A DNA stretch of 64,000 bases from DATDPM01 sp963841995 (GTDB lineage Bacteria > Pseudomonadota > Alphaproteobacteria > DATDPM01), in assembly GCA_963841995.1 (NCBI GenBank), contig CAWJEX010000007.1, forward strand, positions 62,001 through 126,000, given 5' to 3'. The notes under the pieces were generated by a model, which had not been told where the DNA came from, searched no databases, and saw nothing but the letters and a program-made list of their open reading frames with translations. The translations under genes were made by a program, and so were the position numbers. Shown here piece by piece: positions 37,685-46,122 of this stretch. Each line of letters opens with the position of its first letter. Position 1 is the first letter of the stretch.

Positions 37685-38404
37685 ATGAGCGACGATATAT
37701 TCCCCGAAACCAACGCCGACCTGACGCCGGAAGAGCGTCTCGTCGTCGATCTCGAGGGATTCGAGGGACCGCTCGATCTCCTGCTGGCACTGGCCCGCGA
37801 ACAAAAGGTCGACCTGAAGCGTATCTCAATTCTTCACCTCGCCGACCAATATCTTGAATTCATTGCCCACGCACGCCGCCTGAGACTGGAAGTGGCGGCC
37901 GATTACCTGGTCATGGCGGCGTGGCTCGCCTATCTCAAATCGCGCCTCCTGCTGCCGGTTCCGGAGCAGGAAGAAGAGCCAAGCGCAGCCGAAATGGCGG
38001 CTTCCCTGGCGTTCCACCTGCAGCGTCTACAGTCGATGCAGGAGGCGGGCGCGCAACTCATTGCCCGGCCGAGGCTGGGCACGGAAGTCTTCCGCCGCGG
38101 CGCCCCGGAGCGGCTCCACAGCCGCCGCACCCCGGTCTTCCAGGTTACCCTGTTCGACCTGCTCAAGGCCTATGGCGAGCAGCACAAGAGGCGGGAGACC
38201 GCGACCCTCCACATCACGCCGGATGAGCTCTATTCGGTTGAAGATGCATTGGAGCGATTGCGCCGGCTGGTCGGCCGGACGCCGGATTGGCAGTCGATGG
38301 TTCATTTCCTGCCGCCCAACATTCGAGGCGGCATCGTCGGCCGTTCCGCCTTGGCCTCGACCTTGATCGCCAGCCTTGAAATGGCGCGCTCCGGCAAGAT
38401 TTAG
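37685..38404 (+). CDS. scpA: Segregation and condensation protein A, ended early by an in-frame TAG
   Basis: Kleisin partner of SMC and ScpB in chromosome compaction. As read it has 239 residues, ending LIASLEMARSGKI. Visible: the N-terminal SMC-neck region FEGPLDLLLALAREQKVDL near residue 26, the central ScpB-binding part, and the start of the C-terminal winged helix (VTLFDLLKAYGEQ, GRSALASTLIASLEMA). Directly after the TAG at 38402 the same frame continues LRQNTPFGPIYLRAAENAD and on for 31 residues to TGA at 38495, which overlaps the scpB GTG start as GTGA. The full gene is therefore 37685-38497 (270 residues), and FGPIYLR is a conserved part of the SMC-binding wing. Nonsense mutation, sequencing error or readthrough. 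Confidence 0.9.
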   Translation: MSDDIFPETNADLTPEERLVVDLEGFEGPLDLLLALAREQKVDLKRISILHLADQYLEFIAHARRLRLEVAADYLVMAAWLAYLKSRLLLPVPEQEEEPSAAEMAASLAFHLQRLQSMQEAGAQLIARPRLGTEVFRRGAPERLHSRRTPVFQVTLFDLLKAYGEQHKRRETATLHITPDELYSVEDALERLRRLVGRTPDWQSMVHFLPPNIRGGIVGRSALASTLIASLEMARSGKI

Positions 38405-38493
38405 CTTCGCCAGAACACGCCCTTCGGGCCGATTTATCTCCGCGCAGCGGAGAACGCCGATGAAAACACCCGACCGAAAGGATTGAAACCGCT

Positions 38494-39261
38494 GTGAGCG
38501 CTCAGCCGAAAATCATCGAACACCATGCCGAGAACAGCACCGAGATATCGCCGCCGATGACGCCGGCGCCCAAGGCGGCGCCCGAGATTGCGGCAAAGAC
38601 GGCGAACCCGCTTACCGATCCGCATCAGCAATTGCGCCTGATCGAAGCGGTTCTCTTCGCTTCCGCCGACCCCGTGGAAGAGATCGCCTTGGCCGACCGG
38701 CTGCCGGAAGGCAGCGATGTAGCAAACCTCTTGGCCGAACTTTCGGCCCTGTATGAAAGCCGCGGCGTCCGCTTGGTCAAAGTCGGAACCGCTTGGGCGT
38801 TCCGGACCGCTCCCGATCTTTCGCCCTATCTCCGGCTCGAGACCAAAGTTCCGCGCGCGCTGTCTCCGGCAATGACCGAAACCCTCGCTATCGTCGCCTA
38901 TCACCAGCCGGTAACCAGGGCCGAGATCGAAGAGATCCGCGGCAAGAGCTTAAGCAAGGGCACGCTCGATCTGCTTTTGGAAGCAGGCTGGATCCGCCCG
39001 CGGGGCCGGCGCCGCACCCCTGGCCGTCCGATGACCTGGGGTACGACCGAGGCCTTCCTCGACCATTTCGGGCTCGAATCCCTGGACGGGCTGCCCGGCC
39101 TCGAAGACCTCAAAGCCGCGGGCCTTCTCGATACCCGGCCGGCGATCACCGCTTACGGCGTCCGTCCCGGCGACGATCCCTTGCCGGAAGCCGATTCCGC
39201 CGGCGAAGAGGAAGACATCGAACCCCTCGACATCGGCGATGATGCGACCGACGACGGCTAG
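38494..39261 (+). CDS. scpB: Segregation and condensation protein B
   Basis: A 255-residue partner of ScpA and SMC. Two winged-helix domains: the first around residues 45-115 (LRLIEAVLFASADPVEEIALADRLPEG, two pieces), the second around 120-190 with the conserved SPAMTETLAIVAYHQPVTRAEIEEIRG and GRPMTWGTTEAFLDHFGL. A disordered head and an acidic tail (EEEDIEPLDIGDDATDDG) flank it. The start GTG at 38494 coincides with the original scpA stop (GTGA), so translation would normally be coupled. It is followed by tatB after 9 bases. Confidence 0.93.
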   Translation: MSAQPKIIEHHAENSTEISPPMTPAPKAAPEIAAKTANPLTDPHQQLRLIEAVLFASADPVEEIALADRLPEGSDVANLLAELSALYESRGVRLVKVGTAWAFRTAPDLSPYLRLETKVPRALSPAMTETLAIVAYHQPVTRAEIEEIRGKSLSKGTLDLLLEAGWIRPRGRRRTPGRPMTWGTTEAFLDHFGLESLDGLPGLEDLKAAGLLDTRPAITAYGVRPGDDPLPEADSAGEEEDIEPLDIGDDATDDG

Positions 39262-39270
39262 TCGCGATTC

Positions 39271-39594
39271 ATGTTCGATATCGGCTGGACCGAACTCCTC
39301 CTGATCGCGATCGTCGCGATCGTTTGCATCGGTCCCAAGGACCTGCCGGTCGTCCTGCGCACCCTGGGCAAGATGGCGCGGAAGGCGAGGGGTCTTGCCC
39401 GCGAATTCCAAGCCAGCGTGGAAGAAGTGATTCGCGAAACCGAACTCAGCGAGGCGCGCAAGGAAATCGACAACGCCAAGCGGCTCGTCAGCCTCGAGGA
39501 AACGCCGGCAATCGGCGAACAAAAACCTGCAGCCTCATCGTCAGCGGCCGCCCCCGCGACTATGCCGGAGCCTCCCAGCGATCCGAAGCCCTGA
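39271..39594 (+). CDS. tatB: Twin-arginine translocase subunit TatB
   Basis: A 107-residue protein that, with TatC, recognises twin-arginine signals. One N-terminal membrane helix (IGWTELLLIAIVAIVCIGP) with the FGxxxLP-like hinge GPKDLPVVLRTLGK, an amphipathic helix and a charged coiled segment (EEVIRETELSEARKEIDNAKR), then a low-complexity Pro/Ala tail. The MFDIGWTELL start is the usual TatB one. Only 3 bases separate it from tatC. tatA is not here but at 20143. Confidence 0.93.
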   Translation: MFDIGWTELLLIAIVAIVCIGPKDLPVVLRTLGKMARKARGLAREFQASVEEVIRETELSEARKEIDNAKRLVSLEETPAIGEQKPAASSSAAAPATMPEPPSDPKP

Positions 39595-39597
39595 GTC

Positions 39598-40389
39598 ATG
39601 AGCGACGATATCAACGACCGGAAAATGCCGCTGCTCGAACACATCATCGAGCTGCGCAACCGGCTGATCTACGCGATCGTCGCATTCTTCGTCGCCTTCG
39701 CCGTCTGCTACTACTTCGCCGATCACATCTTCGCGTTTCTGTTGAAGCCGCTGGCCGATGCCATGCAGAACGAGACCAACCCGCATGTCATCTACACCAA
39801 TCTCACCGAGCTCTTCGTCACCTATATCAAGGTCGCGGCATTCGCGGCTCTGTTCGTCTCGTTTCCGATCGTCGCCGCCCAAATATGGATGTTCGTGGCA
39901 CCGGGTCTTTACAAGAACGAGCGGGGGGCCTTTCTTCCCTACTTGTTTGCAACGCCGGTTCTTTTCTTTCTCGGCGGGTCGCTGGTCTATTACGTGGTCA
40001 TGCCGCTCGCGTGGAAATTCTTTCTCAGTTTCCAAACGCCCGCCGGCCCCGGCGGAGTGGCAATCCATCTTGAAGCCAAGGCCAACGAATATCTGTCCCT
40101 GGTCATGACCTTTATCTTCGCGTTCGGCCTATGCTTTCAGTTGCCTATTCTGCTGACGCTGCTGGCGCGGGTGGGACTGGTCAGCTCCGCCATGCTGGCG
40201 TCGAAGCGGCGCTACGCAATCGTCATCATTTTCATCGCCGCGGCGTTCCTGACGCCGCCCGACGTATTGAGCATGATCAGCCTCGCGCTCCCGCTCCTGC
40301 TGCTCTACGAAATCTCGCTTCTGGCCGTGCGCTTGGTCGAAAAGCGCGCGCAGCAGGCGCAGAGACAAGCTGCGCCAGGGACAGAGTAG
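39598..40389 (+). CDS. tatC: Twin-arginine translocase subunit TatC
   Basis: A 263-residue six-helix membrane protein, the receptor for twin-arginine signals. Visible: the N-terminal MPLLEHIIELRNRLI with the signal-contact Glu region, FVAPGLYKNERGAFLPYLFAT near residue 100, the FAFGLCFQLPILL helix and FLTPPDVLSMISLALPLLLLYEISLL near the end (split here for length). Follows tatB after 3 bases and precedes serS. Intact, so the Tat route needed by the ABC binding protein is available. Confidence 0.96.
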   Translation: MSDDINDRKMPLLEHIIELRNRLIYAIVAFFVAFAVCYYFADHIFAFLLKPLADAMQNETNPHVIYTNLTELFVTYIKVAAFAALFVSFPIVAAQIWMFVAPGLYKNERGAFLPYLFATPVLFFLGGSLVYYVVMPLAWKFFLSFQTPAGPGGVAIHLEAKANEYLSLVMTFIFAFGLCFQLPILLTLLARVGLVSSAMLASKRRYAIVIIFIAAAFLTPPDVLSMISLALPLLLLYEISLLAVRLVEKRAQQAQRQAAPGTE

Positions 40390-40442
40390 TAGACGTCTCG
40401 CGCCCGCGCGCCGTATAACCCTGGCCAAAGCGGAATAACGCC

Positions 40443-41717
40443 ATGCTCGATATCAAATGGATTCGCGAGAACCGAGCGGCTTTCGACGCCGGACTCGCGC
40501 GCCGCGGATTCCCGCCGCAGTCGCCGGCGGTTCTTGAACTCGACTCCCGCCGCCGCGCCGCGCAAACCTCGACGCAGGAACTTCAGCAACGGCGCAACGA
40601 AGCCTCCAAGAAAATCGGCCAGGCTAAAGCGAAAGGCGAAGACGCCGCCACGATCATGGCCGAAGTCGCCGAGCTCAAAGACAAGCTCCAGGCGATGGAA
40701 GAGGATGAAAGGCGCATCGGCGAAGAATTGGACGCGATGCTGGCCCAGATTCCGAATATTCCGGCTTCCGACGTTCCCGACGGCCGCGACAAATCCGCCA
40801 ACAAAATCCTTCGCAGCGTCGGCGAAAAACCGAAATTCGACTTCGCGCCGAAGGAGCATTTCGATATCGGCGCGCCGCTGGGCATGGACTTCGAGCGCGC
40901 GGCGAAGATTTCCGGGGCCCGGTTTGTCGTGCTCAAGGGCGCGCTCGCCCGTTTGGAACGCGCGCTGGCCGCCTTCATGCTGGATATCCATACTGGGGAA
41001 TTCGGCTACACCGAAGCCTATGTGCCGCAGCTCGTCCGCTCGGAAGCCTTGTTCGGCACCGGCCAGCTTCCGAAATTCGCCGAGGATCTCTTCCGCACCA
41101 CCAACGATTTCTGGCTTATTCCGACCGCCGAAGTATCGCTGACCAATCTCGTGGCCGACGAGATTCTGGATGACGCGGCCCTGCCACATCGATTCACCGC
41201 GCTCACCTCCTGCTTTCGTTCGGAAGCCGGGGCCGCGGGCAAAGACACCCGCGGCATGATCCGCCAGCACCAATTCGATAAGGTCGAGTTGGTCTCGATT
41301 GCCCATCCCGATCATTCGGAAGACGAGCATCAGCGCATGACCAAATGCGCCGAAGAAATTCTCAAGCGCTTGGAGTTGCCGTACCGCGTCATCGTGCTGT
41401 GCACCGGCGATATGGGATTTTCAGCGCAAAAAACCTACGACATCGAAGTCTGGCTGCCGGGACAAAACGCCTATCGCGAGATTTCCAGCTGCTCCAATTG
41501 CGGGGATTTTCAGGCCCGGCGGATGAAGACGCGTTTCCGGTCCAAGGCCGAGAAGGGGACCCGCTTCGTCCATACGCTCAATGGATCGGGCCTGGCGGTC
41601 GGGCGTACGCTCATTGCCGTACTTGAAAATTATCAGAGGGCGGACGGATCGGTGGCCATTCCCCATGCGCTTCGCCCCTATATGGGCGGAATGGATGCGT
41701 TGACGCCCCATGGGTGA
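40443..41717 (+). CDS. serS: Seryl-tRNA synthetase
   Basis: Class II synthetase of 424 residues. The N-terminal long antiparallel coiled coil that binds tRNA-Ser covers about residues 30-105 (ELQQRRNEASKKIG and MAEVAELKDKLQAMEEDERR). Catalytic motif 2 is LTSCFRSEAGAAGKDTRGMIRQHQF (in two parts, near 260-285) and motif 3 appears as NGSGLAVGRTLIAVLENYQ near 382. It would also charge tRNA-Sec if one exists. ATG 40443 follows a short non-coding gap with GGAATAACGCC. Its last codons overlap the surE start by 8 bases. Confidence 0.97.
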   Translation: MLDIKWIRENRAAFDAGLARRGFPPQSPAVLELDSRRRAAQTSTQELQQRRNEASKKIGQAKAKGEDAATIMAEVAELKDKLQAMEEDERRIGEELDAMLAQIPNIPASDVPDGRDKSANKILRSVGEKPKFDFAPKEHFDIGAPLGMDFERAAKISGARFVVLKGALARLERALAAFMLDIHTGEFGYTEAYVPQLVRSEALFGTGQLPKFAEDLFRTTNDFWLIPTAEVSLTNLVADEILDDAALPHRFTALTSCFRSEAGAAGKDTRGMIRQHQFDKVELVSIAHPDHSEDEHQRMTKCAEEILKRLELPYRVIVLCTGDMGFSAQKTYDIEVWLPGQNAYREISSCSNCGDFQARRMKTRFRSKAEKGTRFVHTLNGSGLAVGRTLIAVLENYQRADGSVAIPHALRPYMGGMDALTPHG

Positions 41718-42489
41718 CGGCATCGACCTCGCCAAGGCGCGCATTCTCGTTACCAATGACGACGGGATTCACGCACCGGGCATCGCCGTTCTCGAAAAGG
41801 CGGCGCGCAAACTTTCTTCCGATGTCTGGGTGGTCGCCCCCGAGACCGAGCAGAGCGGGGCCAGCCATTCCCTGACGCTGCAGCGGCCATTGCGAATCCG
41901 CAAACTGGCGCCGCGTCGCTTTGCGGTCGATGGAACACCCACCGATTCGGTTCTGCTCGCAATCAACCATATCCTGGCGGGCCGCAGGCCGGATCTGGTG
42001 CTCTCCGGAATCAATCGCGGCGGAAATCTGGCCGAAGACGTGACCTATTCCGGAACGGTGGCGGCGGCGATGGAAGCCACCCTGCTCGGCGTTCCGGCCA
42101 TCGCGTTCAGCCTTTTGGCCGAAAACGACGAGAACGCGAAATGGCATACGGCGTCGCGGCATTTTGCCAAGGTCGTACGCAGCGTCTGCGCCGTCGGCTG
42201 GCCGGCCAACGTCTTCATCAACGTCAATTTTCCCGATATAGCGCCCGAAAAGATCAAAGGCATCCGGGTGACGACCCAGGGCCAGCGCAAAATCGGCGAT
42301 GAATTGTTGGAGCGTGAAGATCCCCGCGGCCGGAAATATTATTGGATCGGCGCCATGCGCATGGAAGACACCGGCAAGCAAGGAACCGATATCGCCGCGG
42401 TCAACGCCGGCGCCATCTCGGTGACGCCGCTCTATCTCAGCCTCACCCATCAGTCCTCACTCCGCAAACTCCGAGAAAAGCTCAAATGA
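41710..42489 (+). CDS. surE: 5'/3'-nucleotidase SurE
   Basis: A 259-residue stationary-phase survival phosphatase acting on nucleoside monophosphates. The metal-binding N-terminus ILVTNDDGIHAPGI (Asp-Asp near residue 17) and SGASHSLTLQRPL near 50, SGINRGGNLAEDVTYSGTVAAAMEA (two parts, near 98-122) are all present. The start overlaps serS and the stop TGA overlaps the ATG of pcm (ATGA at 42486). The surE-pcm pair repairs or clears ageing damage and is a standard linkage. Confidence 0.96.
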   Translation: MGDGIDLAKARILVTNDDGIHAPGIAVLEKAARKLSSDVWVVAPETEQSGASHSLTLQRPLRIRKLAPRRFAVDGTPTDSVLLAINHILAGRRPDLVLSGINRGGNLAEDVTYSGTVAAAMEATLLGVPAIAFSLLAENDENAKWHTASRHFAKVVRSVCAVGWPANVFINVNFPDIAPEKIKGIRVTTQGQRKIGDELLEREDPRGRKYYWIGAMRMEDTGKQGTDIAAVNAGAISVTPLYLSLTHQSSLRKLREKLK

Positions 42490-43121
42490 CCGGGGAGCCG
42501 CGCAAAATCCGCTTCGTCATGGGCCTGCGCGGTGCCGGCATATCCGACACCAAGGTCTTGGCGGCGATGGAACGCACCCCGCGCGAGCTCTTCGTGCCGC
42601 CGCAATTCTATGACAAGGCCTATGACGACATCACGCTGCCGATCGGGGCGGGGCAAACCTTGAGCGCGCCCGCGGTGGTCGGATTAATGACTCAGGCTCT
42701 CGATCTCGACGAGCGGATGAAAATTCTCGAAGTCGGCACCGGGTCGGGTTATCAGACCGCCGTGCTGTCGAAGCTCTGCCGCCGGGTCTATACGGTCGAG
42801 CGGCATCGCCAACTCCTCCACGAAGCCGAGAAGCGATTCAAACAATTGGCCTTGCACAACATCACGGCCTGGATGGCCGACGGCAATGGCGGCTGGCCGC
42901 ATCAAGCGCCGTTTCAAAGAATTCTGGTCACGGCGGCGGCACCGGAGATTCCCCAGACGCTCCTCGAACAACTCGGCGTCGGCGGGATCATGGTGCTGCC
43001 GACCGGACCCCGGCACGGCGAGCAAATTCTCACCCGCGTGCGGCGCCGGGAGGAGGATTTCGCGGTCGAATCCCTGGGCCCGATTCGATTCGTGCCCCTT
43101 ACCGCCGGACGGGTCTCCTAA
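42486..43121 (+). CDS. pcm: Protein-L-isoaspartate O-methyltransferase
   Basis: A 211-residue repair methyltransferase that converts isoaspartyl residues. SAM motif ILEVGTGSGYQTAVLSKL near residues 80-97; the family patterns GLRGAGISDTKVLAAMERTPRELFVPP (in parts), DITLPIGAGQTLSAPAVVGLMTQAL (in parts) and ILVTAAAPEIPQTLLEQL follow. The GQTLSAP loop is the isoaspartyl-binding segment and is intact, in contrast to the altered equivalent in the paralogue at 22967. The start ATG at 42486 shares ATGA with surE. Confidence 0.96.
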   Translation: MTGEPRKIRFVMGLRGAGISDTKVLAAMERTPRELFVPPQFYDKAYDDITLPIGAGQTLSAPAVVGLMTQALDLDERMKILEVGTGSGYQTAVLSKLCRRVYTVERHRQLLHEAEKRFKQLALHNITAWMADGNGGWPHQAPFQRILVTAAAPEIPQTLLEQLGVGGIMVLPTGPRHGEQILTRVRRREEDFAVESLGPIRFVPLTAGRVS

Positions 43122-43177
43122 CCGGTCCGAGGACCCCGATTTGCAGTTTCCGCGGCAAGAGCGTAGATTCTTTTGCC

Positions 43178-44418
43178 ATGAATTGCGTTCCAATCATTTT
43201 GGCGGTCATGGGAGTCCCGCTCTGGGGCTGCATGCAGGCGAGTCTCCGGGCTCCGCCATTTCGGATTCCTCAGCCGAAATTTCATCGCAATCCATGTCAC
43301 ACAGTTCGTCGCGGATTGATTCCGCCGAGTTGCCGGCGCCGGTCGCCAAGCCTCTGACGCCGATTCTGCAGTCCTCCACCGTCGAAACCGTGACCACGGT
43401 CGGCCCGCGCGACACGCTTTACACCGTCGCCCGCGCCCACAACGTCCCCATTCGCGATCTCATTCAATGGAACGGGCTCGACGCCCCCTATGACCTAAAA
43501 CCGGGTCAGGTGCTTCGCCTGCCGCCGTCCCAGGATCACGTGGTTACGCCGGGGGAGACGGTCTACAGCGTCTCGCGCCGCTACAATGTGGACATGACCG
43601 AGCTGGTGCGGAGCAATGACATTGCGCCGCCTTATGCGATCTCCAACGGCCAGCATCTCAAGCTTCCGCCGCCGACTCTGAACGACGCGCCCGGCGCCGA
43701 TGCCGCACCGGTGACTTCAAACCCGGCGGGATTGTCCGTGGCCGAAGTTCCGCTGCCGCCGCTCCCGTCCGCTTCGCCGAAATCCACGCCGCAAAATTCG
43801 CCGGCTGTTCAGCCAATCGTTCGGCCAGCTGTTCAACGTGCGTCTCTCGAAACGCCGCCCGCGGCACCTCCGGCGTCTTCGGCCGCAGTCCTGCCGGAGC
43901 CTGAATCAAAACCGCTGTCGCCGAAAATCGACGCGGATATCGCGCCGCAAGCGAAACCGCTTCCGCCCAAGGTAGACCCCGATCTCTCGCCCGAAATCGA
44001 GCCTGAGCCGAAGCCGGACATGTTTCTCTGGCCGGTTCGCGGGAAAATCCTGTCCGGCTACGGCGCGCAGAAAGGCGGGCTGCACAATGACGGAATCAAT
44101 ATTGCGACTGCCCGGGGAACGCCGGTGCGTGCCGCCGCCGATGGCACGGTGATCTATGCCGGCAATGAGCTTCGCGGATTCGGCAATCTGATTCTGATCA
44201 AGCACGCCAACGGCTGGACCACCGCCTATGCTCATAACGACCGATTGTTGGTGGCGCGCGGCGACGCCATCAAGGCAGGGCAGGTGATCGCCAAGGCGGG
44301 AAGCAGCGGCAGCGTCACCTCGCCGCAAGTGCATTTTGAAATCCGGCGCGGCACCCACGCCGTCAATCCCAACGATTATCTGCCGAGCGGCAATCAAACC
44401 GCGTCGAGCGAACCCTAG
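43178..44418 (+). CDS. LysM and degenerate LytM/M23 domain protein, NlpD/EnvC-like
   Basis: Envelope protein with two LysM domains (about DTLYTVARAHNVPIRDLIQW and ETVYSVSRRYNVDMTELVRS), a Pro-rich linker, and a C-terminal LytM domain (about the last 125 residues). The zinc ligands of active M23 enzymes are lost: the HxGxD site reads HNDGIN and the final HxH reads QVHFEIR, so it is more likely an amidase activator than a hydrolase. The 5' end is uncertain. ATG 43178 opens MNCVPIILAVMGVPLWGC, a lipoprotein-like signal, but this is one frame off the rest, implying a missing base near 43230. Without it the gene would have to start with TTG near 43141 or at ATG 43294. Confidence 0.8.
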
Positions 44419-44733
44419 GCCGTGAACTTATAAATTGGGACTGATAGCGGCCCGCGAGCTTCCGCTTCCGGCCCGAATGTGTTGCAAAACTATTTTGGGT
44501 GTCTGAGAGTGAAACATTGATTCAAAATTAGACACCAATGCGCAATGTTGATTCAAAAATTGGCTCGCTCAGATTCTATTAGTGCTCGCCAGATGCTCGT
44601 TGCTGAGTTTTGCAACACATTCCGGCTGATACCGGAAACGCGTGCTCGGTGTTGACCGCGTCGGCATGGAGGTGATTTATGCTCCGAAAAACTGGAGCTT
44701 CAGATCATGCTAGCGTCTTTACGAGTCCGCCTC
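44419..44733. other. 315-bp intergenic region holding a MITE-like element
   Basis: Between two convergent genes. Most of it is the 148-bp inverted-repeat element at 44475-44622. The remaining flanks contain no gene, terminator or other repeat that I can support. Confidence 0.5.
44475..44622. mobile_element. MITE-like element, 17-bp perfect terminal inverted repeats
   Basis: GAATGTGTTGCAAAACT at 44475-44491 is the exact reverse complement of 44606-44622. Inside are a second dyad (TTGGGTGTCT / AGACACCAA) and two direct copies of TTGATTCAAAA. The 148 bp are AT-rich compared with the surrounding coding DNA. No transposase is encoded, and a target duplication is not obvious. It could be a MITE or the deleted remains of an insertion sequence. 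Confidence 0.65.
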
Positions 44734-45603
44734 CTAGTCGAGTTTCTTCCCGAGACGTCCCGCCAAATCCTGAATGAACTGCCAGGCGACGCGGCCTGAA
44801 CGGGCGCCGCGAGCCAAGGCCCATTGATCGGCTTGCCGCCGGATATCGTCAGCCTTCAGCCGGTAACGGGCGGCGTAACCCTCGACGATCTCGAAATAGG
44901 TGTCTTGGTCGCAAACATGGAAGCCCAGCCACAGCCCGAAACGATCGGACAGTGACACTTTTTCGTCGACCGTTTCCGACGGATTGATCGCGGTCGAGCG
45001 CTCGTTCTCGATCATGTCGCGGGGCATCAGATGCCGCCGGTTCGACGTCGCATAGAGCAAAACGTTTTCCGGCCGTCCTTCGATCCCGCCCTCCAACACC
45101 GCCTTGAGGGATTTGTAGCTCGTATCGGCGTTGTCGAAAGACAGATCGTCGCAGAAGATGATGGTCCGGCGATTCGATGGGCGGAGAATCTCCAGCAGCT
45201 TGGGCAGGCCGGAAATATCCTCCCGGTGAATTTCGACGAGGACCAGCGGCCGGATTCCGTTGCCACCGTGAGCGGCTTGCCGGTTGACCTCCGCATGGAT
45301 GGCCTTGACCAACGAGCTCTTGCCCATGCCGCGGGCGCCCCACAGCAAGGCATTGTTGGCGGGGAGGCCGGCGGCAAAGCGCTTCGTATTGTCGAGCAGA
45401 ATGTCGCGCTGCGATTCGAGGCCGCGAATGAGCGAAAGCTCGACCCGGTTGACCTCGGAGACCGGGATGAGCCCGCCCTCCGCATGCCAGACGAAGGCGT
45501 CCGCCACCGCGAAATCGGCGGCCGCAGGCGACGCCGGGGCAATGCGGTCCAACGCATCCGCAATGCGGCGCAACAGAAATTCGAGAGGGGCTTCCTTTGC
45601 CAT
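44734..45603 (-). CDS. DUF815 family ATP-binding protein
   Basis: A 289-residue AAA-type protein. Walker A LLWGARGMGKSSLVKAI near residues 85-101, Walker B-like TIIFCDDLSFD near 145-155, sensor-like VLLYATSNRRHLMPRDM near 180-196 and the C-terminal lid AARSGRVAWQFIQDLAGRLG (part of the longer end). The function is unknown. This gene sits between the LysM/LytM gene and yajC in many alphaproteobacteria, on the strand opposite to its neighbours as here. Start ATG 45603. Confidence 0.88.
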   Translation of the reverse strand: MAKEAPLEFLLRRIADALDRIAPASPAAADFAVADAFVWHAEGGLIPVSEVNRVELSLIRGLESQRDILLDNTKRFAAGLPANNALLWGARGMGKSSLVKAIHAEVNRQAAHGGNGIRPLVLVEIHREDISGLPKLLEILRPSNRRTIIFCDDLSFDNADTSYKSLKAVLEGGIEGRPENVLLYATSNRRHLMPRDMIENERSTAINPSETVDEKVSLSDRFGLWLGFHVCDQDTYFEIVEGYAARYRLKADDIRRQADQWALARGARSGRVAWQFIQDLAGRLGKKLD

Positions 45604-45738
45604 GGCCTGTCAATGCCTTACCGGGCGACGCTAACACAATATCGGGCGGGTACGGAATCCGCGTTCCGGCCCCTTGGGCGTTGCAAAAGGGGCGGGGGCC
45701 GGTATAGTCCGCCCCGTCATTGGGTTCACGAGGATTCC

Positions 45739-46104
45739 ATGTTTATTACCCCCGCTTATGCACAGGCCGCGTCCGGCAACCCGGCCTTCGACCCCAGCTT
45801 TTTTCTGCCGATCGCCCTGATTTTCGTCGTCTTCTACTTCCTGACGATCCGGCCGCAGCAGAAGAAGGCTAAAGAGCACCGCGAAATGGTTGCCGCTTTG
45901 CGCCGCGGCGACAAGGTGGTCACGACCGGCGGGATCATCGGCACCATCAACCGGGTGGTCAGCGATACCGAAGTCCTGATCGAAATCGCCGAGGGCGTCA
46001 AAGTGCGGGTCGTCCGCAGCAGCATCGGCGAAGTCCTCGCCAAAACCGAGCCGGCGAAATCCGAGGCCGGCAAGTCCGACGATTCCGGCGATTCGAAAGA
46101 CTAA
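45739..46104 (+). CDS. yajC: Preprotein translocase subunit YajC
   Basis: A 121-residue accessory of the SecDF complex. One membrane helix (FFLPIALIFVVFYFLTIRP, about residues 20-38), the invariant RPQQKKAKEH that follows, and the cytoplasmic GDKVVTTGGIIGTINRV fold. The tail is Lys/Ser/Asp rich. ATG 45739 has GAGGATTCC upstream. secD begins 18 bases after it. Confidence 0.94.
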   Translation: MFITPAYAQAASGNPAFDPSFFLPIALIFVVFYFLTIRPQQKKAKEHREMVAALRRGDKVVTTGGIIGTINRVVSDTEVLIEIAEGVKVRVVRSSIGEVLAKTEPAKSEAGKSDDSGDSKD

Positions 46105-46122
46105 GGGCGCACGGCTGCCGTC

